From positions 1 through 35,791 of the forward strand of contig PMOB01000030.1 of the NCBI GenBank assembly GCA_003161615.1: a stretch of 35,791 bases of DNA. The letters run 5' to 3'. This document shows positions 24,031-31,719 of this stretch, piece after piece (positions within the stretch are counted from its first letter, which is position 1; the number at the start of each line of letters is the position of its first letter). The notes beneath the pieces are model-generated. The model was not told the origin of the DNA. It did no database searches and saw only the letters and a list, made by a program, of their open reading frames with translations. Made by a program: the position numbers and the translations under genes. The DNA is from Actinomycetota bacterium (GTDB taxonomy: Bacteria > Actinomycetota > Thermoleophilia > Gaiellales > Gaiellaceae).

Positions 24031-25292
24031 CGCCCGGAACGGGCCTGGAGCCGGACGGCGACCGTGTCGAGCGTGACGGCCCCGAGGAGCACGAGACCGG
24101 TGACGATGTAGATCCAGCCGTTCGACACACTGAGCGTGTTCAGGCCATTCTGAAGCGTGCCAATCAACACCGCGCCGAGTAGCGCGCCGCGTACCTCACC
24201 ACGGCCGCCGAACAGCGAAACGCCACCAATGACCGCCGAGGCGATCGCGTTCAGGAGCAGGTTGCCGGGCGGGAACGTCAGCGCGACCGAGTTCACCTGC
24301 GCGGCGAAGATGATGCCGCCGATGCCCGCTGTCGCACCCGAGATCGTGAAGACGAGGATGCGGATGCGCGCCACATTGATGCCGGCGCGCCGTGCAGCCT
24401 CTGCGTTGCCGCCGACCGCGTAAACGTGGCGGCCGAACGTCGTCCACTTCGCGAGGAACGTCAGCACGATGAAGAAGAAGACGACGATGACGCCGGCGAG
24501 CGGCAGACCGAGGTGCGTGACGATCACCACAGCGTGGTTGCAGATCGCCACCGCGCCGAACGCGACACCCGCAACGCTAACCGAGCGCGCGATGAAGGCC
24601 CACAGGTTCACCTGCGCGATGTGGGTTCCACGCGCGGTGATCCTCTTGTAGAGCACACTCAGCGGATACAGCACCGCGATGACTGCGGCGATCAGGTACC
24701 CGCCGAGCGGTGAGAACAAGTAGGCGTCGGTGTAGTTGATCCAGCGGTCCTGGATGATGATCGTGCCGCGCTGTTCGAGTGTGTTCAGGATCACGCCCTG
24801 CCAGATCAGGAAGCCGCCGAGGGTGACGACGAACGACGGCACTCCGACGAGAGCGACGATCGAGCCTTGAATCGCACCGATCGCGGCGCAGACGGCGACG
24901 GCGATCACCATCGCCAAGAGGCCGTTCATCTGATGGCCGCTGCCGGGTAGCTGGAGCTCCGCGACGGTCAGGGCGCCGATCCCGGCGAGGTAGCCGATCG
25001 ACAAGTCGATCTCGCCAAGCAGCAGCACGAAGACGACGCCGAACGCGAGCATCGCCGTACCGGCGGACTCGGTGATCAGGTTGACGAAGTTCGTCGCGGT
25101 GAAGAAGTTCGTCGCCGTGAACTTGAAGAGGAGGACGACGACGAGCAGCCCGACGATGATCGGCAACGGCCCGAGGTTGCCCGTGCGCAGGTTGAACCGG
25201 GCACGAGCGTAGAGCCCCGCGAAGCCGGTGGGCAGCTGCTCCTCTTCCATCGGCTTCGGGCGGTCGGGCCCGACGACGTCCGCGGTGCTCAC
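24027..25292 (-). CDS. Sugar ABC transporter permease (XylH/RbsC type)
   Basis: A 421-residue inner-membrane permease of the BPD_transp_2 family (PF02653), with about ten to twelve helices. Family marks are FGVVFVLLLGEIDLSIGYLAG and FGRHVYAVGGNAEAARRAGI (the EAA-like cytoplasmic loop), plus IASAVIGGVSLFGGRG near the end. The order binding protein, ATPase, permease is that of xylose importers (XylF-G-H). GTG at 25292 overlaps the ATPase stop by 4 bp (GTGA), so the two are translated together. The stop overlaps that of the convergent fusion gene by 4 bases. The sugar is not certain; xylose-like is inferred from the neighbouring kinase. Confidence 0.9.
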   Translation of the reverse strand: MSTADVVGPDRPKPMEEEQLPTGFAGLYARARFNLRTGNLGPLPIIVGLLVVVLLFKFTATNFFTATNFVNLITESAGTAMLAFGVVFVLLLGEIDLSIGYLAGIGALTVAELQLPGSGHQMNGLLAMVIAVAVCAAIGAIQGSIVALVGVPSFVVTLGGFLIWQGVILNTLEQRGTIIIQDRWINYTDAYLFSPLGGYLIAAVIAVLYPLSVLYKRITARGTHIAQVNLWAFIARSVSVAGVAFGAVAICNHAVVIVTHLGLPLAGVIVVFFFIVLTFLAKWTTFGRHVYAVGGNAEAARRAGINVARIRILVFTISGATAGIGGIIFAAQVNSVALTFPPGNLLLNAIASAVIGGVSLFGGRGEVRGALLGAVLIGTLQNGLNTLSVSNGWIYIVTGLVLLGAVTLDTVAVRLQARSGR

Positions 25293-26065
25293 GCTTGAGC
25301 TGCCGCGGTCGCCGGGATGCCTGCAACCTTGGTCGGCTTGCCGGCGGTGATGGCCTCCACGACGACTTGCTGCGTTGTCGTACGGCGATCGAACACACCG
25401 ACGTTGCGGCCGAGGCGCAGCACCGTGATGCGGTCTGCCGTCTCGAAGACATCGTGAAGGTTGTGCGAAATGAGGACGACACCGAGCCCTTGCTCGCCGA
25501 GCCGGCGCACGAGCGCAAGCACTTGCTCGGTCTGCGCGACTCCGAGAGCTGCGGTCGGCTCGTCGAGGATGACGAGCTTGGAGTTCCACTGCACCGCCTT
25601 GGCCACGGCGACCGACTGGCGCTGGCCACCCGAGAGCGTGGCGACCGGCTGCCTGATCGACGAGATCGTCGTCACGGCGAGCGACTTCAACGTTGCGGCG
25701 GTCCTTTGCTCCATTGCCGCCTCGTTGAGGATCTGAAAGGTGTTGGTCTCGCGTCCGAGAAACATGTTCTGCACCACATCGAGGTTGTCGCAGAGAGCGA
25801 GATCCTGGTAGACGACCTCGATCCCCAGCTGCCCGGCGTCCTTCGGGCCGTGGATGCTGACGGGGCGACCCTCGAAGAAGAACTCTCCGCGGTCGGCCGG
25901 ATGGATTCCCGCGACGCACTTGATGAGCGTCGACTTGCCGGCGCCGTTGTCGCCGACGAGTGCCATGACCTCGCCGGGCTGCACCTCGAAGTCGACATCG
26001 GTGAGCGCCTCTACCGACCCGAATGTCTTGCTGAGGTCACGAAGCTCGAGAAGTGGCGGGCTCAT
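25289..26065 (-). CDS. Sugar ABC transporter ATPase, single-domain XylG-like
   Basis: A 258-residue ATPase with one nucleotide-binding domain: Walker A GDNGAGKST (about 38-46), signature LSGGQRQ, Walker B LVILDEPTAALG and switch His in LISHNLHDVF. Enterobacterial XylG, RbsA and MglA carry two fused domains; this half-size form is common in actinobacteria and would act as a homodimer. It lies between the binding protein and permease genes. A strong terminator separates it from the binding-protein gene, while the permease is coupled by a 4-bp overlap. Confidence 0.9.
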   Translation of the reverse strand: MSPPLLELRDLSKTFGSVEALTDVDFEVQPGEVMALVGDNGAGKSTLIKCVAGIHPADRGEFFFEGRPVSIHGPKDAGQLGIEVVYQDLALCDNLDVVQNMFLGRETNTFQILNEAAMEQRTAATLKSLAVTTISSIRQPVATLSGGQRQSVAVAKAVQWNSKLVILDEPTAALGVAQTEQVLALVRRLGEQGLGVVLISHNLHDVFETADRITVLRLGRNVGVFDRRTTTQQVVVEAITAGKPTKVAGIPATAAAQA

Positions 26066-26086
26066 TGGCGGGCTTCGAATCTTGAC

Positions 26087-26124
26087 AAGAAAAACGGTGG
26101 GGCACCTCGAGGGCGCCCCACCGT
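26087..26124 (-). terminator. Intrinsic terminator between the binding-protein and ATPase genes
   Basis: On the minus strand a perfect 10-bp stem (ACGGTGGGGC with GCCCCACCGT, plus-strand arms 26094-26103 and 26115-26124) is followed by a T-rich run (TTTTTCTT). It lies 12 bases past the binding-protein stop and ahead of the ATPase start. Partial read-through would give more binding protein than ATPase and permease. Confidence 0.85.
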
Positions 26125-26136
26125 CAACCGTTTTTC

Positions 26137-27216
26137 CTACTTGCAGTACTTCTTGAACGCGCCGACGCAGACGTCACTCTTCTTGAGGAAATGGTCCGTG
26201 AAGAGCCGCGTGTAGTTCTTCTTCGTGATCCAGACGACCGGAAGTGCGTCGGTCGGCTCCTTCTTCGAACCGTTCTTGCGGAAGCCGTTCGACACCGGCG
26301 TCTTACCCTTGAGGAGAGCGACGGCCGCGGCAGCAGCTGCTTTCGTCTCATTAGGCACGTACTTGTAGACCGTGCCCGACTGCCAACCGGCGAGGATGTA
26401 CTGGACACCCTGTACCGACGCGTCCTGGCCGCTCAGCGGAATCGGCTTCAGGTGCTTCGCCTTGAGGTCGGCGACCACGGCGCCCGCGATGTTGTCGTTC
26501 GCCGCGAGCACGCCCTGGATCTTGTTGTTGGTCTGAACGAGCATCTGGTTGAAGATGGTCGCCGCGTTGTTCGCATCCCAGTCGGGGACGAACTTCTGCG
26601 GGCCCTTCTTCAGCTTGTGGCTCGAGAAGAGCGGGTTGAAGATGGCGTCGTTGCCGCTCTTGAACCAGAACGCGTTCTGGTCGGTCTGGCCGCCCCAGAG
26701 CTCGGCGATGGTGCTGCTCGACTTGTACGTCCCCTTCGCCTTCATCGCAGAGATGACGCCCTTGGCCTGCGCCTCGCCGACGGCCTTGCCGTCGAACGTG
26801 ACGTAGACCGAAGCGGAACCACCCGTGACCTGGCGGTCGTAGTCGATCGCCTTGCCACCGTGCGACGTGAACAACTTCTCGATCGACGCCGCGGAGCCGT
26901 TGTCGAGAGCGGTCTCGATGACCACCTTCGCACCGGCGGCCAGGCACGCCTGCGCCTGCGCCTTCTGCTTGAGCGGATCGTTGAGGGCGTTGTTGATCGA
27001 TGCCGTCACACCAGCCGCCTTGAACGCGGCCTTGAAGTCCGGAGCGTCAAACTGCACCCAGCGGACGGAAGACTTGGTGTCCGGCAGCAGAACGCAAACC
27101 TGCACGCTCGACTTGTGCGTCTTAGTGCCTGCAGTGGCGGTCGCAACAACGACGGCCGACAGGGCGACGATGCCCAGGCCGAGAAGCAGGACCGATTTCT
27201 TGGAAACCATCCTCAC
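26137..27216 (-). CDS. Periplasmic-type sugar-binding protein of the ABC importer (XylF-like)
   Basis: A 359-residue Peripla_BP_4-type substrate-binding protein. The N-terminus is a signal sequence (VLLLGLGIVALSAVVVATAT). No lipobox Cys is visible, unlike most actinobacterial binding proteins, so it may be released or held by its uncleaved leader. The core has VCVLLPDTKSSVRWVQFD, QAQACLAAGAKVVIETAL, KAIDYDRQV and VLAANDNIAGAVVADLKA, with PLSGQDASVQGVQYILAG near 265-282, all as in XylF. GTG at 27216 is chosen because AAGGAGG ends nine bases before it; ATG at 27210 is too far. The gene heads the importer group and is divergent from the isomerase gene. Confidence 0.9.
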   Translation of the reverse strand: MRMVSKKSVLLLGLGIVALSAVVVATATAGTKTHKSSVQVCVLLPDTKSSVRWVQFDAPDFKAAFKAAGVTASINNALNDPLKQKAQAQACLAAGAKVVIETALDNGSAASIEKLFTSHGGKAIDYDRQVTGGSASVYVTFDGKAVGEAQAKGVISAMKAKGTYKSSSTIAELWGGQTDQNAFWFKSGNDAIFNPLFSSHKLKKGPQKFVPDWDANNAATIFNQMLVQTNNKIQGVLAANDNIAGAVVADLKAKHLKPIPLSGQDASVQGVQYILAGWQSGTVYKYVPNETKAAAAAAVALLKGKTPVSNGFRKNGSKKEPTDALPVVWITKKNYTRLFTDHFLKKSDVCVGAFKKYCK

Positions 27217-27281
27217 GTAGCAATTCCTCCTTCGGGGGGAGACCGCCGCCTGTCGTCCGATGGTCGGTCAGAAGTGAATCG

Positions 27282-27309
27282 ATCCTACTTTGCGACACGA
27301 ATAATGCAA
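27282..27309 (-). promoter_or_regulatory. Probable promoter of the sugar importer genes
   Basis: On the minus strand TTGCAT (27309-27304) and TAGGAT (27287-27282) lie 16 bases apart, and transcription would start near 27275, leaving a leader of about 60 bases. The promoter sits in the 121-bp divergent region shared with the isomerase gene. AT-rich for this genome; no convincing operator was found. Confidence 0.4.
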
Positions 27310-27337
27310 GCGGGTCACGCGGTTGTAGGTTGTCGGC

Positions 27338-28336
27338 GTGAAGACTTCCCTCGGCATCTGGGCGTTCGGCAACATGGCGACGCGATTCAACGCGGGCGGC
27401 TACAAGCCCGAGCTATCCGGCGTCTCGACGGCTCAGAAAGTGCGCACCGCCGTCGCCGGGCTCGGCGATCTGATCGACGACTACGAGTTCCACTACCCGC
27501 AGGAGCTCGCCCCCGCGAACCTCGACGACGTACGCGAGGCGCTCGGCGGCCATGGCGTCTACGCGGTCGCGAGCGGCCTGCACCTGGATGCGAGATTCGG
27601 CAAGGGCGCCTTTTGCTCGCCCGACGACGCGACCCGCGCAGAGGCTCTCCGCCTGACCCGCGAGGCGATCGACCTCGCGGCGGAGGTCGGCGCGCACGTG
27701 ATCATCTGGCCCGGGATCGAGGGCTACAACTACCCGTTCCAGACCCCGTACACGGAGTCCTGGGCGCGCCTGATCGACGGCATCGGCCAGGCCGCGCAGC
27801 ACGCCCGCGACCGCGACGTGACGATCTTCCTCGAGCACAAGAACTCCGAGCCGGCGATGAAGATCCTCATGCGCAACATCGGCATGACGCTGCACGTGAT
27901 CCACAAGCTGCAACTCCAAGGGCTCGACAACGTCTCGGTGAACATGGACTGGCAGCACCTGATCATGAACGGCGAGAACCTTGCGGAGTACGCGGCGCTG
28001 CTCGCAGCCGAAGGGCTGCTCGGGCACCAGCACGCGAACTCGGGCTGGGGCACGTTCGACGACGACAACATGGTCGGCGCGACCGCGTTCATGGAGACGC
28101 TCGAGCTCGCGATCGAGCTGCGCCGCGCCGGCTACGGCGATAACGGCGAGCGTCTTGGCTTCGACCTGTATCCCTATACCGAGGACGCGGTCGGCGCGGT
28201 GAAGCGCTCGGTGCTGCAGTGGCGGTTCATCGACGGCGTTGCCGCGAAGGTGGACGGCCCGGCGCTGCGCGAGGCGCAGCAACGGAAGGACGCGGTCGCG
28301 GCCTACGAGTTGGTCTACGCGGCACTCGGTGCCTGA
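27338..28336 (+). CDS. TIM-barrel sugar isomerase/epimerase (xylose isomerase-like, PF01261)
   Basis: A 332-residue AP-endonuclease-2-like TIM barrel. Probable metal ligands lie in TIFLEHKNSEPAM (Glu), SVNMDWQHLIMNGEN (Asp/His), GHQHANSGWGTFDDD (His) and LGFDLYPYTEDA (Asp). It is not classical xylose isomerase XylA (about 390-440 residues, different motifs). It lies divergent from the importer and 8 bp into the kinase gene, so it likely converts the imported sugar to the ketose that the kinase phosphorylates. GTG at 27338 is the start. The sugar could be D-xylose, L-arabinose or ribulose type, or a rarer one. Confidence 0.8.
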   Translation: MKTSLGIWAFGNMATRFNAGGYKPELSGVSTAQKVRTAVAGLGDLIDDYEFHYPQELAPANLDDVREALGGHGVYAVASGLHLDARFGKGAFCSPDDATRAEALRLTREAIDLAAEVGAHVIIWPGIEGYNYPFQTPYTESWARLIDGIGQAAQHARDRDVTIFLEHKNSEPAMKILMRNIGMTLHVIHKLQLQGLDNVSVNMDWQHLIMNGENLAEYAALLAAEGLLGHQHANSGWGTFDDDNMVGATAFMETLELAIELRRAGYGDNGERLGFDLYPYTEDAVGAVKRSVLQWRFIDGVAAKVDGPALREAQQRKDAVAAYELVYAALGA

Positions 28337-29708
28337 CGCACTCGTCGGGCTCGATGTCGGGACATCGGGCGTCAAGGCGGTCGCCATCTCGCCGGACGGC
28401 GAACTGCTCGCAACGGCCGAAGAGCTGTACCCGCTCTCGACGCCGCAGCCGGGCTGGTCCGAGCAGGATCCGGAGGATTGGTGGCGCGCTGCACAGGCGT
28501 GTCTGTCGCGGTTGCCCGACGGACAGATCGGGCTGTCGGGGCAGATGCATGGCCTCGTGGTGCAGGATCGGCACGACCGCGTCCTCCGTCCCGCGATCCT
28601 CTGGAACGACCAGCGCACCGCAGCCGAGTGCGCTGAAATCGAGCAACAGGTCGGGCTCGAGCAGCTGATCGCGCTCACCGGAAACCGCGCTCTCGCCGGC
28701 TTCACCGCGCCGAAACTGCTCTGGCTCCGGCACCACGAGCCCGACACGTACCGGCAGATCCGCCATGTGCTGCTGCCGAAGGACTACGTCCGCTTCCGGC
28801 TCACCGGCGAGCGCGCGATCGATGCGGCCGAGGCGTCGGGGACGTTGCTCTTCGATGTTGCAAACCGGCGTTGGTCCACGGAGGTTTGCAGCGCGCTCGA
28901 GATCCCTCTCGAGTGGCTGCCGCCGGTCTCCGAGTCGACCCAGATCGCCGGCGCGGGCGACCAAGCCGCGGCTGCGCTCGGCGTAGGCGTCGTGGCGCCC
29001 GGGATGCTGTCGGTGGTGCTCGGTACTTCGGGCGTCGTCTTCGCGGTGTTACCCGCCTATACGCCGGAGCCTCGGGCACGTGTGCATGTGTTTTGCCATG
29101 CGGTGCCCGGCACATGGCACGCGATGGGCGTGATGCTCAGCGCGGCCGGCTCGGCGTCATGGCTACGACACATACTCGGGGCCGACTACGAGCCACTTGA
29201 CGCCGAGGCGGCGCAATGGCGGCCGGGCGCCGAAGGCTTGCTGTTCGCGCCGTACCCCGCGGGTGAGCGCACCCCCCACGCCGACCCATTCGCGCGCGCG
29301 GCGTTCACGGGCCTCTCCCTGCGGCACGATCGCGGCGCGCTCTGGCGCGCCATGCTCGAGGGTGTCGCCTTCGGACTGCGTGACTCGCTGGAGCTCCTGC
29401 GCACGCTGGGCGTGCGCGCGGACGTCGCCCGCGTCTCCGGCGGCGGCGCGCGCAGCCAGCTCTGGCTTCGCATCGTCGCGTCGGCGTTGGGCGTCCCGCT
29501 CGAGCGGACGGTGTCGCAGGAAGGCTCGGCATTCGGGGCAGCGTTGCTCGCAGGCGTGCGCGCCGGCGTCTTCGCCGACGCTGCCGACGCGGCGTCACGG
29601 TGCGTTCGCGTGCTCGATCGCGTCGAGCCCGAGTGGGACTACGAAGCGACGTACGCGCGCTATCGAGCGCTCTACCCGGCACTTCGACCTCTGGAGGAGA
29701 CGACGTGA
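28329..29708 (+). CDS. xylB: Xylulokinase-like FGGY carbohydrate kinase
   Basis: A 459-residue FGGY kinase that phosphorylates a ketose with ATP. It has the phosphate-1 loop VGLDVGTSGVKAVAI, the xylulokinase signature GLSGQMHGLV, NDQRT, and catalytic Asp D211 in GAGDQAAAALG. VVLGTSGVVFAV and VSGGGARSQLW are the ATP-site motifs. Length is near the usual 480. GTG at 28329 overlaps the isomerase by 8 bp, and the stop overlaps the SDR start by 4 bp (GTGA), so the three genes form one operon. Motifs favour D-xylulose, but L-xylulose or ribulose cannot be excluded. Confidence 0.87.
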   Translation: MPDALVGLDVGTSGVKAVAISPDGELLATAEELYPLSTPQPGWSEQDPEDWWRAAQACLSRLPDGQIGLSGQMHGLVVQDRHDRVLRPAILWNDQRTAAECAEIEQQVGLEQLIALTGNRALAGFTAPKLLWLRHHEPDTYRQIRHVLLPKDYVRFRLTGERAIDAAEASGTLLFDVANRRWSTEVCSALEIPLEWLPPVSESTQIAGAGDQAAAALGVGVVAPGMLSVVLGTSGVVFAVLPAYTPEPRARVHVFCHAVPGTWHAMGVMLSAAGSASWLRHILGADYEPLDAEAAQWRPGAEGLLFAPYPAGERTPHADPFARAAFTGLSLRHDRGALWRAMLEGVAFGLRDSLELLRTLGVRADVARVSGGGARSQLWLRIVASALGVPLERTVSQEGSAFGAALLAGVRAGVFADAADAASRCVRVLDRVEPEWDYEATYARYRALYPALRPLEETT

Positions 29709-30406
29709 AACTGGACGGCAAAACAGCGGTGGTAACCGGCGCGAGCCGCGGCATCGGAGCGGCGGTCGCGCGAATGCTCCACGAACGCGGCGCGAACCTT
29801 GGGCTCGCGTCCCGCAGCGGCAACGACCTCGGCCTCGAACGAGTCGTCGCACGTCCGTGCGACGTACGTGACCTCGAAGCGCTGGTTGCGCTTTGCGACG
29901 CGACGGCCGAGCGTTTCGGCGGCATCGACATCGTCGTCGCGAACGCAGGCGTTGGCGCGTACGGCCCGTTCCTCGACCTCTCGCGCGAGCACCTCGACGA
30001 GATGCTCGACGTGAACCTGAAAGGCACCGTGTACACGATCCGGGCCGCGCTACCTCACATGCTCGGCCGGGAGGGCGACGTGATCACCCTGGCCTCCGAG
30101 GCGGGCCGGCGTGGCCTGCCATACGAAGCGGTCTACTGCGCGTCCAAGTTCGGCCAGGTCGGTCTCACGCGCGCGCTCGACGGAGAGCTGCGCGAGCACG
30201 GCATCCGCTGCACGAACGTCTGCCCCGGCGGCGTCGCGACCGACTTCGCGCTCGACGACGGCCGTGGGCGCACAGCCGACGTGCTCCCAGGGATGATGAC
30301 CGCCGAGGACGTGGCCGAGGTCGTCCTGTTCTGCCTCGAGCGGCCGCGCCGCTTCCGCATGCTGGAGACGGCGCTTCGCCCGATGACGGAGGCCAGTTGG
30401 GGCTAG
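29705..30406 (+). CDS. Short-chain dehydrogenase/reductase (SDR)
   Basis: A 233-residue classical SDR: cofactor loop TGASRGIG (11-18), NAGVGAYGPF, the Ser region in ITLASEAGRRG, and catalytic Y144-x-x-x-K148 (YCASKFGQ). After PGGVATDF the C-terminus is short. Asp in PCDVRD marks the usual adenine-binding position. It follows the kinase with a GTGA overlap, so it is part of the sugar operon; it may oxidise a sugar or polyol, but many SDRs next to sugar genes are unassigned. It ends 3 bp before the convergent candidate selenoprotein gene. Confidence 0.88.
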   Translation: MKLDGKTAVVTGASRGIGAAVARMLHERGANLGLASRSGNDLGLERVVARPCDVRDLEALVALCDATAERFGGIDIVVANAGVGAYGPFLDLSREHLDEMLDVNLKGTVYTIRAALPHMLGREGDVITLASEAGRRGLPYEAVYCASKFGQVGLTRALDGELREHGIRCTNVCPGGVATDFALDDGRGRTADVLPGMMTAEDVAEVVLFCLERPRRFRMLETALRPMTEASWG

Positions 30407-30409
30407 GTC

Positions 30410-30979
30410 CTACGTGGCGCGCTCGCGCACGGCGCCGATCGAGTAGCCGCCTTCGAACATGCGCGGTGCACGCGCCAGCAGGGCGTCCCACTGGGGCACG
30501 TCCCAACCGAACGAGTCGGCGAGGCGGACGATCATGTTGAACAAAGCCGAGACGAGCGCGGCGTCGCGTAGCGCCTGCTCCGACACGCCGGCGGCATAGA
30601 CCGCCTCCGCGTCGGCAGGCGTCAACTCTTCGGGATGCAGCGTCTGCTTCTCGATGAACCCGAGTGCAGCCTTCAGCCCGGGCCGCACGGGCGCCGTCCG
30701 CCAGTCCGCGCAAACCGCGTCCCAGACGTCCTCACCGAGCGCGTACGACGCAACTGCGCCGTGTGAGCCCAGTCAGAACAGACACTGGTTGAGGTGCGAG
30801 GCGAAGCCGGCGAACAGCTCGCGTTCCCCGACGCTCCACTCCGAAGGGCCGCGCATGACGCGATCGAGCTCCTCGGAGAACGGACCGCCGAAGAGCTCCG
30901 AGCGGTAGAGAAGCGTCTTGATCACGCCGAGCGCCTCCGGCGGCGCGTGATCCCCGTTCAGCACCTCGAGGCGGATCAC
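30410..30979 (-). CDS. Probable selenoprotein: AhpD/carboxymuconolactone-decarboxylase-like peroxidase with CxxU motif (in-frame TGA)
   Basis: Read through one TGA, this gene encodes 189 residues of the AhpD/CMD fold. The TGA (30775-30773) is codon 69 and falls exactly where relatives have the second Cys of their CxxC: N-Q-C66-L-F-U69-L-G-S-H73, compared with NQCPFCTGSH as I recall it. Both halves are well conserved in one frame: VMRGPSEWSVGERELFAGF before, and GAVASYALGEDVWDAVCADW then SEQALRDAALVSALFNMIV after. The redox pair would be Cys/Sec reducing peroxides, with His73 close by. A hairpin fitting a bacterial SECIS follows the TGA. GTG at 30979 overlaps the upstream stop by 4 bp. Alternatives are a nonsense mutation or sequencing error, but the exact position and intact downstream frame favour Sec. 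The genome must also have selA, selB and selC. Confidence 0.78.
30745..30775 (-). promoter_or_regulatory. UGA codon with SECIS-like hairpin
   Basis: Reading the minus strand, ten bases after TGA comes a 7-bp stem (ACGGCGC with GCGTCGT, one G-T wobble) closing a four-base loop AGTT. The loop G is 19 bases past the TGA. Known bacterial SECIS elements place a short stem-loop with G in the apical loop about 16-37 bases after UGA, so this fits. It has not been folded by program. Confidence 0.55.
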
Positions 30980-31209
30980 GTGATGACACGCTCCGCGGCG
31001 GCAAGCCGGCGAAGGCCTTCCGAGATCGCGGCCGCGACCGTCTGCTCGAAGATCTCGTCTTCGCTCACGCCTGTGGCCTTCATCGCGTCGACATCGGCGT
31101 CGGTGATCGTGTACGCCGCGGCATGCACCTTCTGCAGGTACGCCGTCATCGCAGCGGACGGCTCGGGTGTTGAAGCAAGGACAGCGCGCAACTCGTCGAG
31201 CGGCGTCAG
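30976..31209 (-). CDS. Short CMD/AhpD-like helical protein, partner of the selenoprotein (start uncertain)
   Basis: About 77 residues. The recognisable part, MTAYLQKVHAAAYTITDADV then GVSEDEIFEQTVAAAISEGL, resembles the C-terminal helices of carboxymuconolactone-decarboxylase-like proteins but lacks a CxxC. In related genomes I recall a short gene of this kind preceding a CxxC AhpD-like gene. It overlaps the selenoprotein start by 4 bp (GTGA), so they are translated together and probably form one complex. No ATG or GTG is available at the start; CTG at 31209 and TTG at 31191 are the candidates. It follows the acidic protein gene by about 22 bp. Confidence 0.6.
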   Translation of the reverse strand: MTPLDELRAVLASTPEPSAAMTAYLQKVHAAAYTITDADVDAMKATGVSEDEIFEQTVAAAISEGLRRLAAAERVIT

Positions 31210-31231
31210 TTGTCCAGCCGAGCCCGGCGAG

Positions 31232-31588
31232 CTACTCGCCCCAGTCGAACTCGCGGGCGCCGCCGTTGCTCCAGAAGCCGGAGTCCTCGACGACGGGGGG
31301 CGCAGCGCTCTCGGAAGTCGGCTCGTCCACGACGGGAACAGCCTGCTCCGCGCCGGGCCAGACGCCGACGTCCTCGAGACTCGCGTCGCTGAAGTCGGGC
31401 TCCACGCCGTCCATCGTCTCCTCCAACCGCGCCTCTTCCTCACTCTTGAAGAGCGGATGGTTGTCGAAAACGTCCTCATCCTTGTAGCGCTCGATCGGCA
31501 TCGTCCCGGCGAGCCGCGCGTTGCGCTCCTTCAGAGCGAGATGATCCTCGATGACCTGCGCGAAAAGGGACGTGGTCTCTACCGGCAT
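31232..31588 (-). CDS. Acidic protein of unknown function
   Basis: A 118-residue, strongly acidic soluble protein beginning MPVETTSLFAQVIEDHLALK. The N-terminal half is helical (LALKERNARLAG, then FKSEEEARLEETMD). The C-terminal half is disordered-looking and rich in Pro, Glu, Asp and Ser, ending GGAREFDWGE. No family recognised. ATG at 31588 is supported by GGAGG eight bases upstream. It heads the set with the short CMD-like gene and the candidate selenoprotein. TATCAT on the minus strand (31635-31630) could be its -10 element. Confidence 0.55.
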   Translation of the reverse strand: MPVETTSLFAQVIEDHLALKERNARLAGTMPIERYKDEDVFDNHPLFKSEEEARLEETMDGVEPDFSDASLEDVGVWPGAEQAVPVVDEPTSESAAPPVVEDSGFWSNGGAREFDWGE

Positions 31589-31719
31589 GAAGCTGACCTC
31601 CGTTGGGGCTTGCTCGTCCTCGGCCGCGAATGATAACGCGATTCTCCGGGGTTTTCCCTTTCGAGAGTGTGAAAAGCTGCTCACTTCAGGCTCGACCCAG
31701 ATTTGAAAGGATGTGAAGG

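Noticed and set aside
27272-27309. Palindromic operators (AAGT...ACTT and TTGC...GCAA) between importer and isomerase genes
   Set aside because: The arms are only four bases and the centres are not symmetric, so they cannot be told from chance.
30410-30979. Two separate broken genes (frame 30773-30979 and frame 30410-30688) as a pseudogene
   Set aside because: The only interruption is a TGA at the exact redox position, the frame continues with family-typical sequence and a SECIS-like hairpin follows. Selenocysteine explains this better, although a mutation is not fully excluded.
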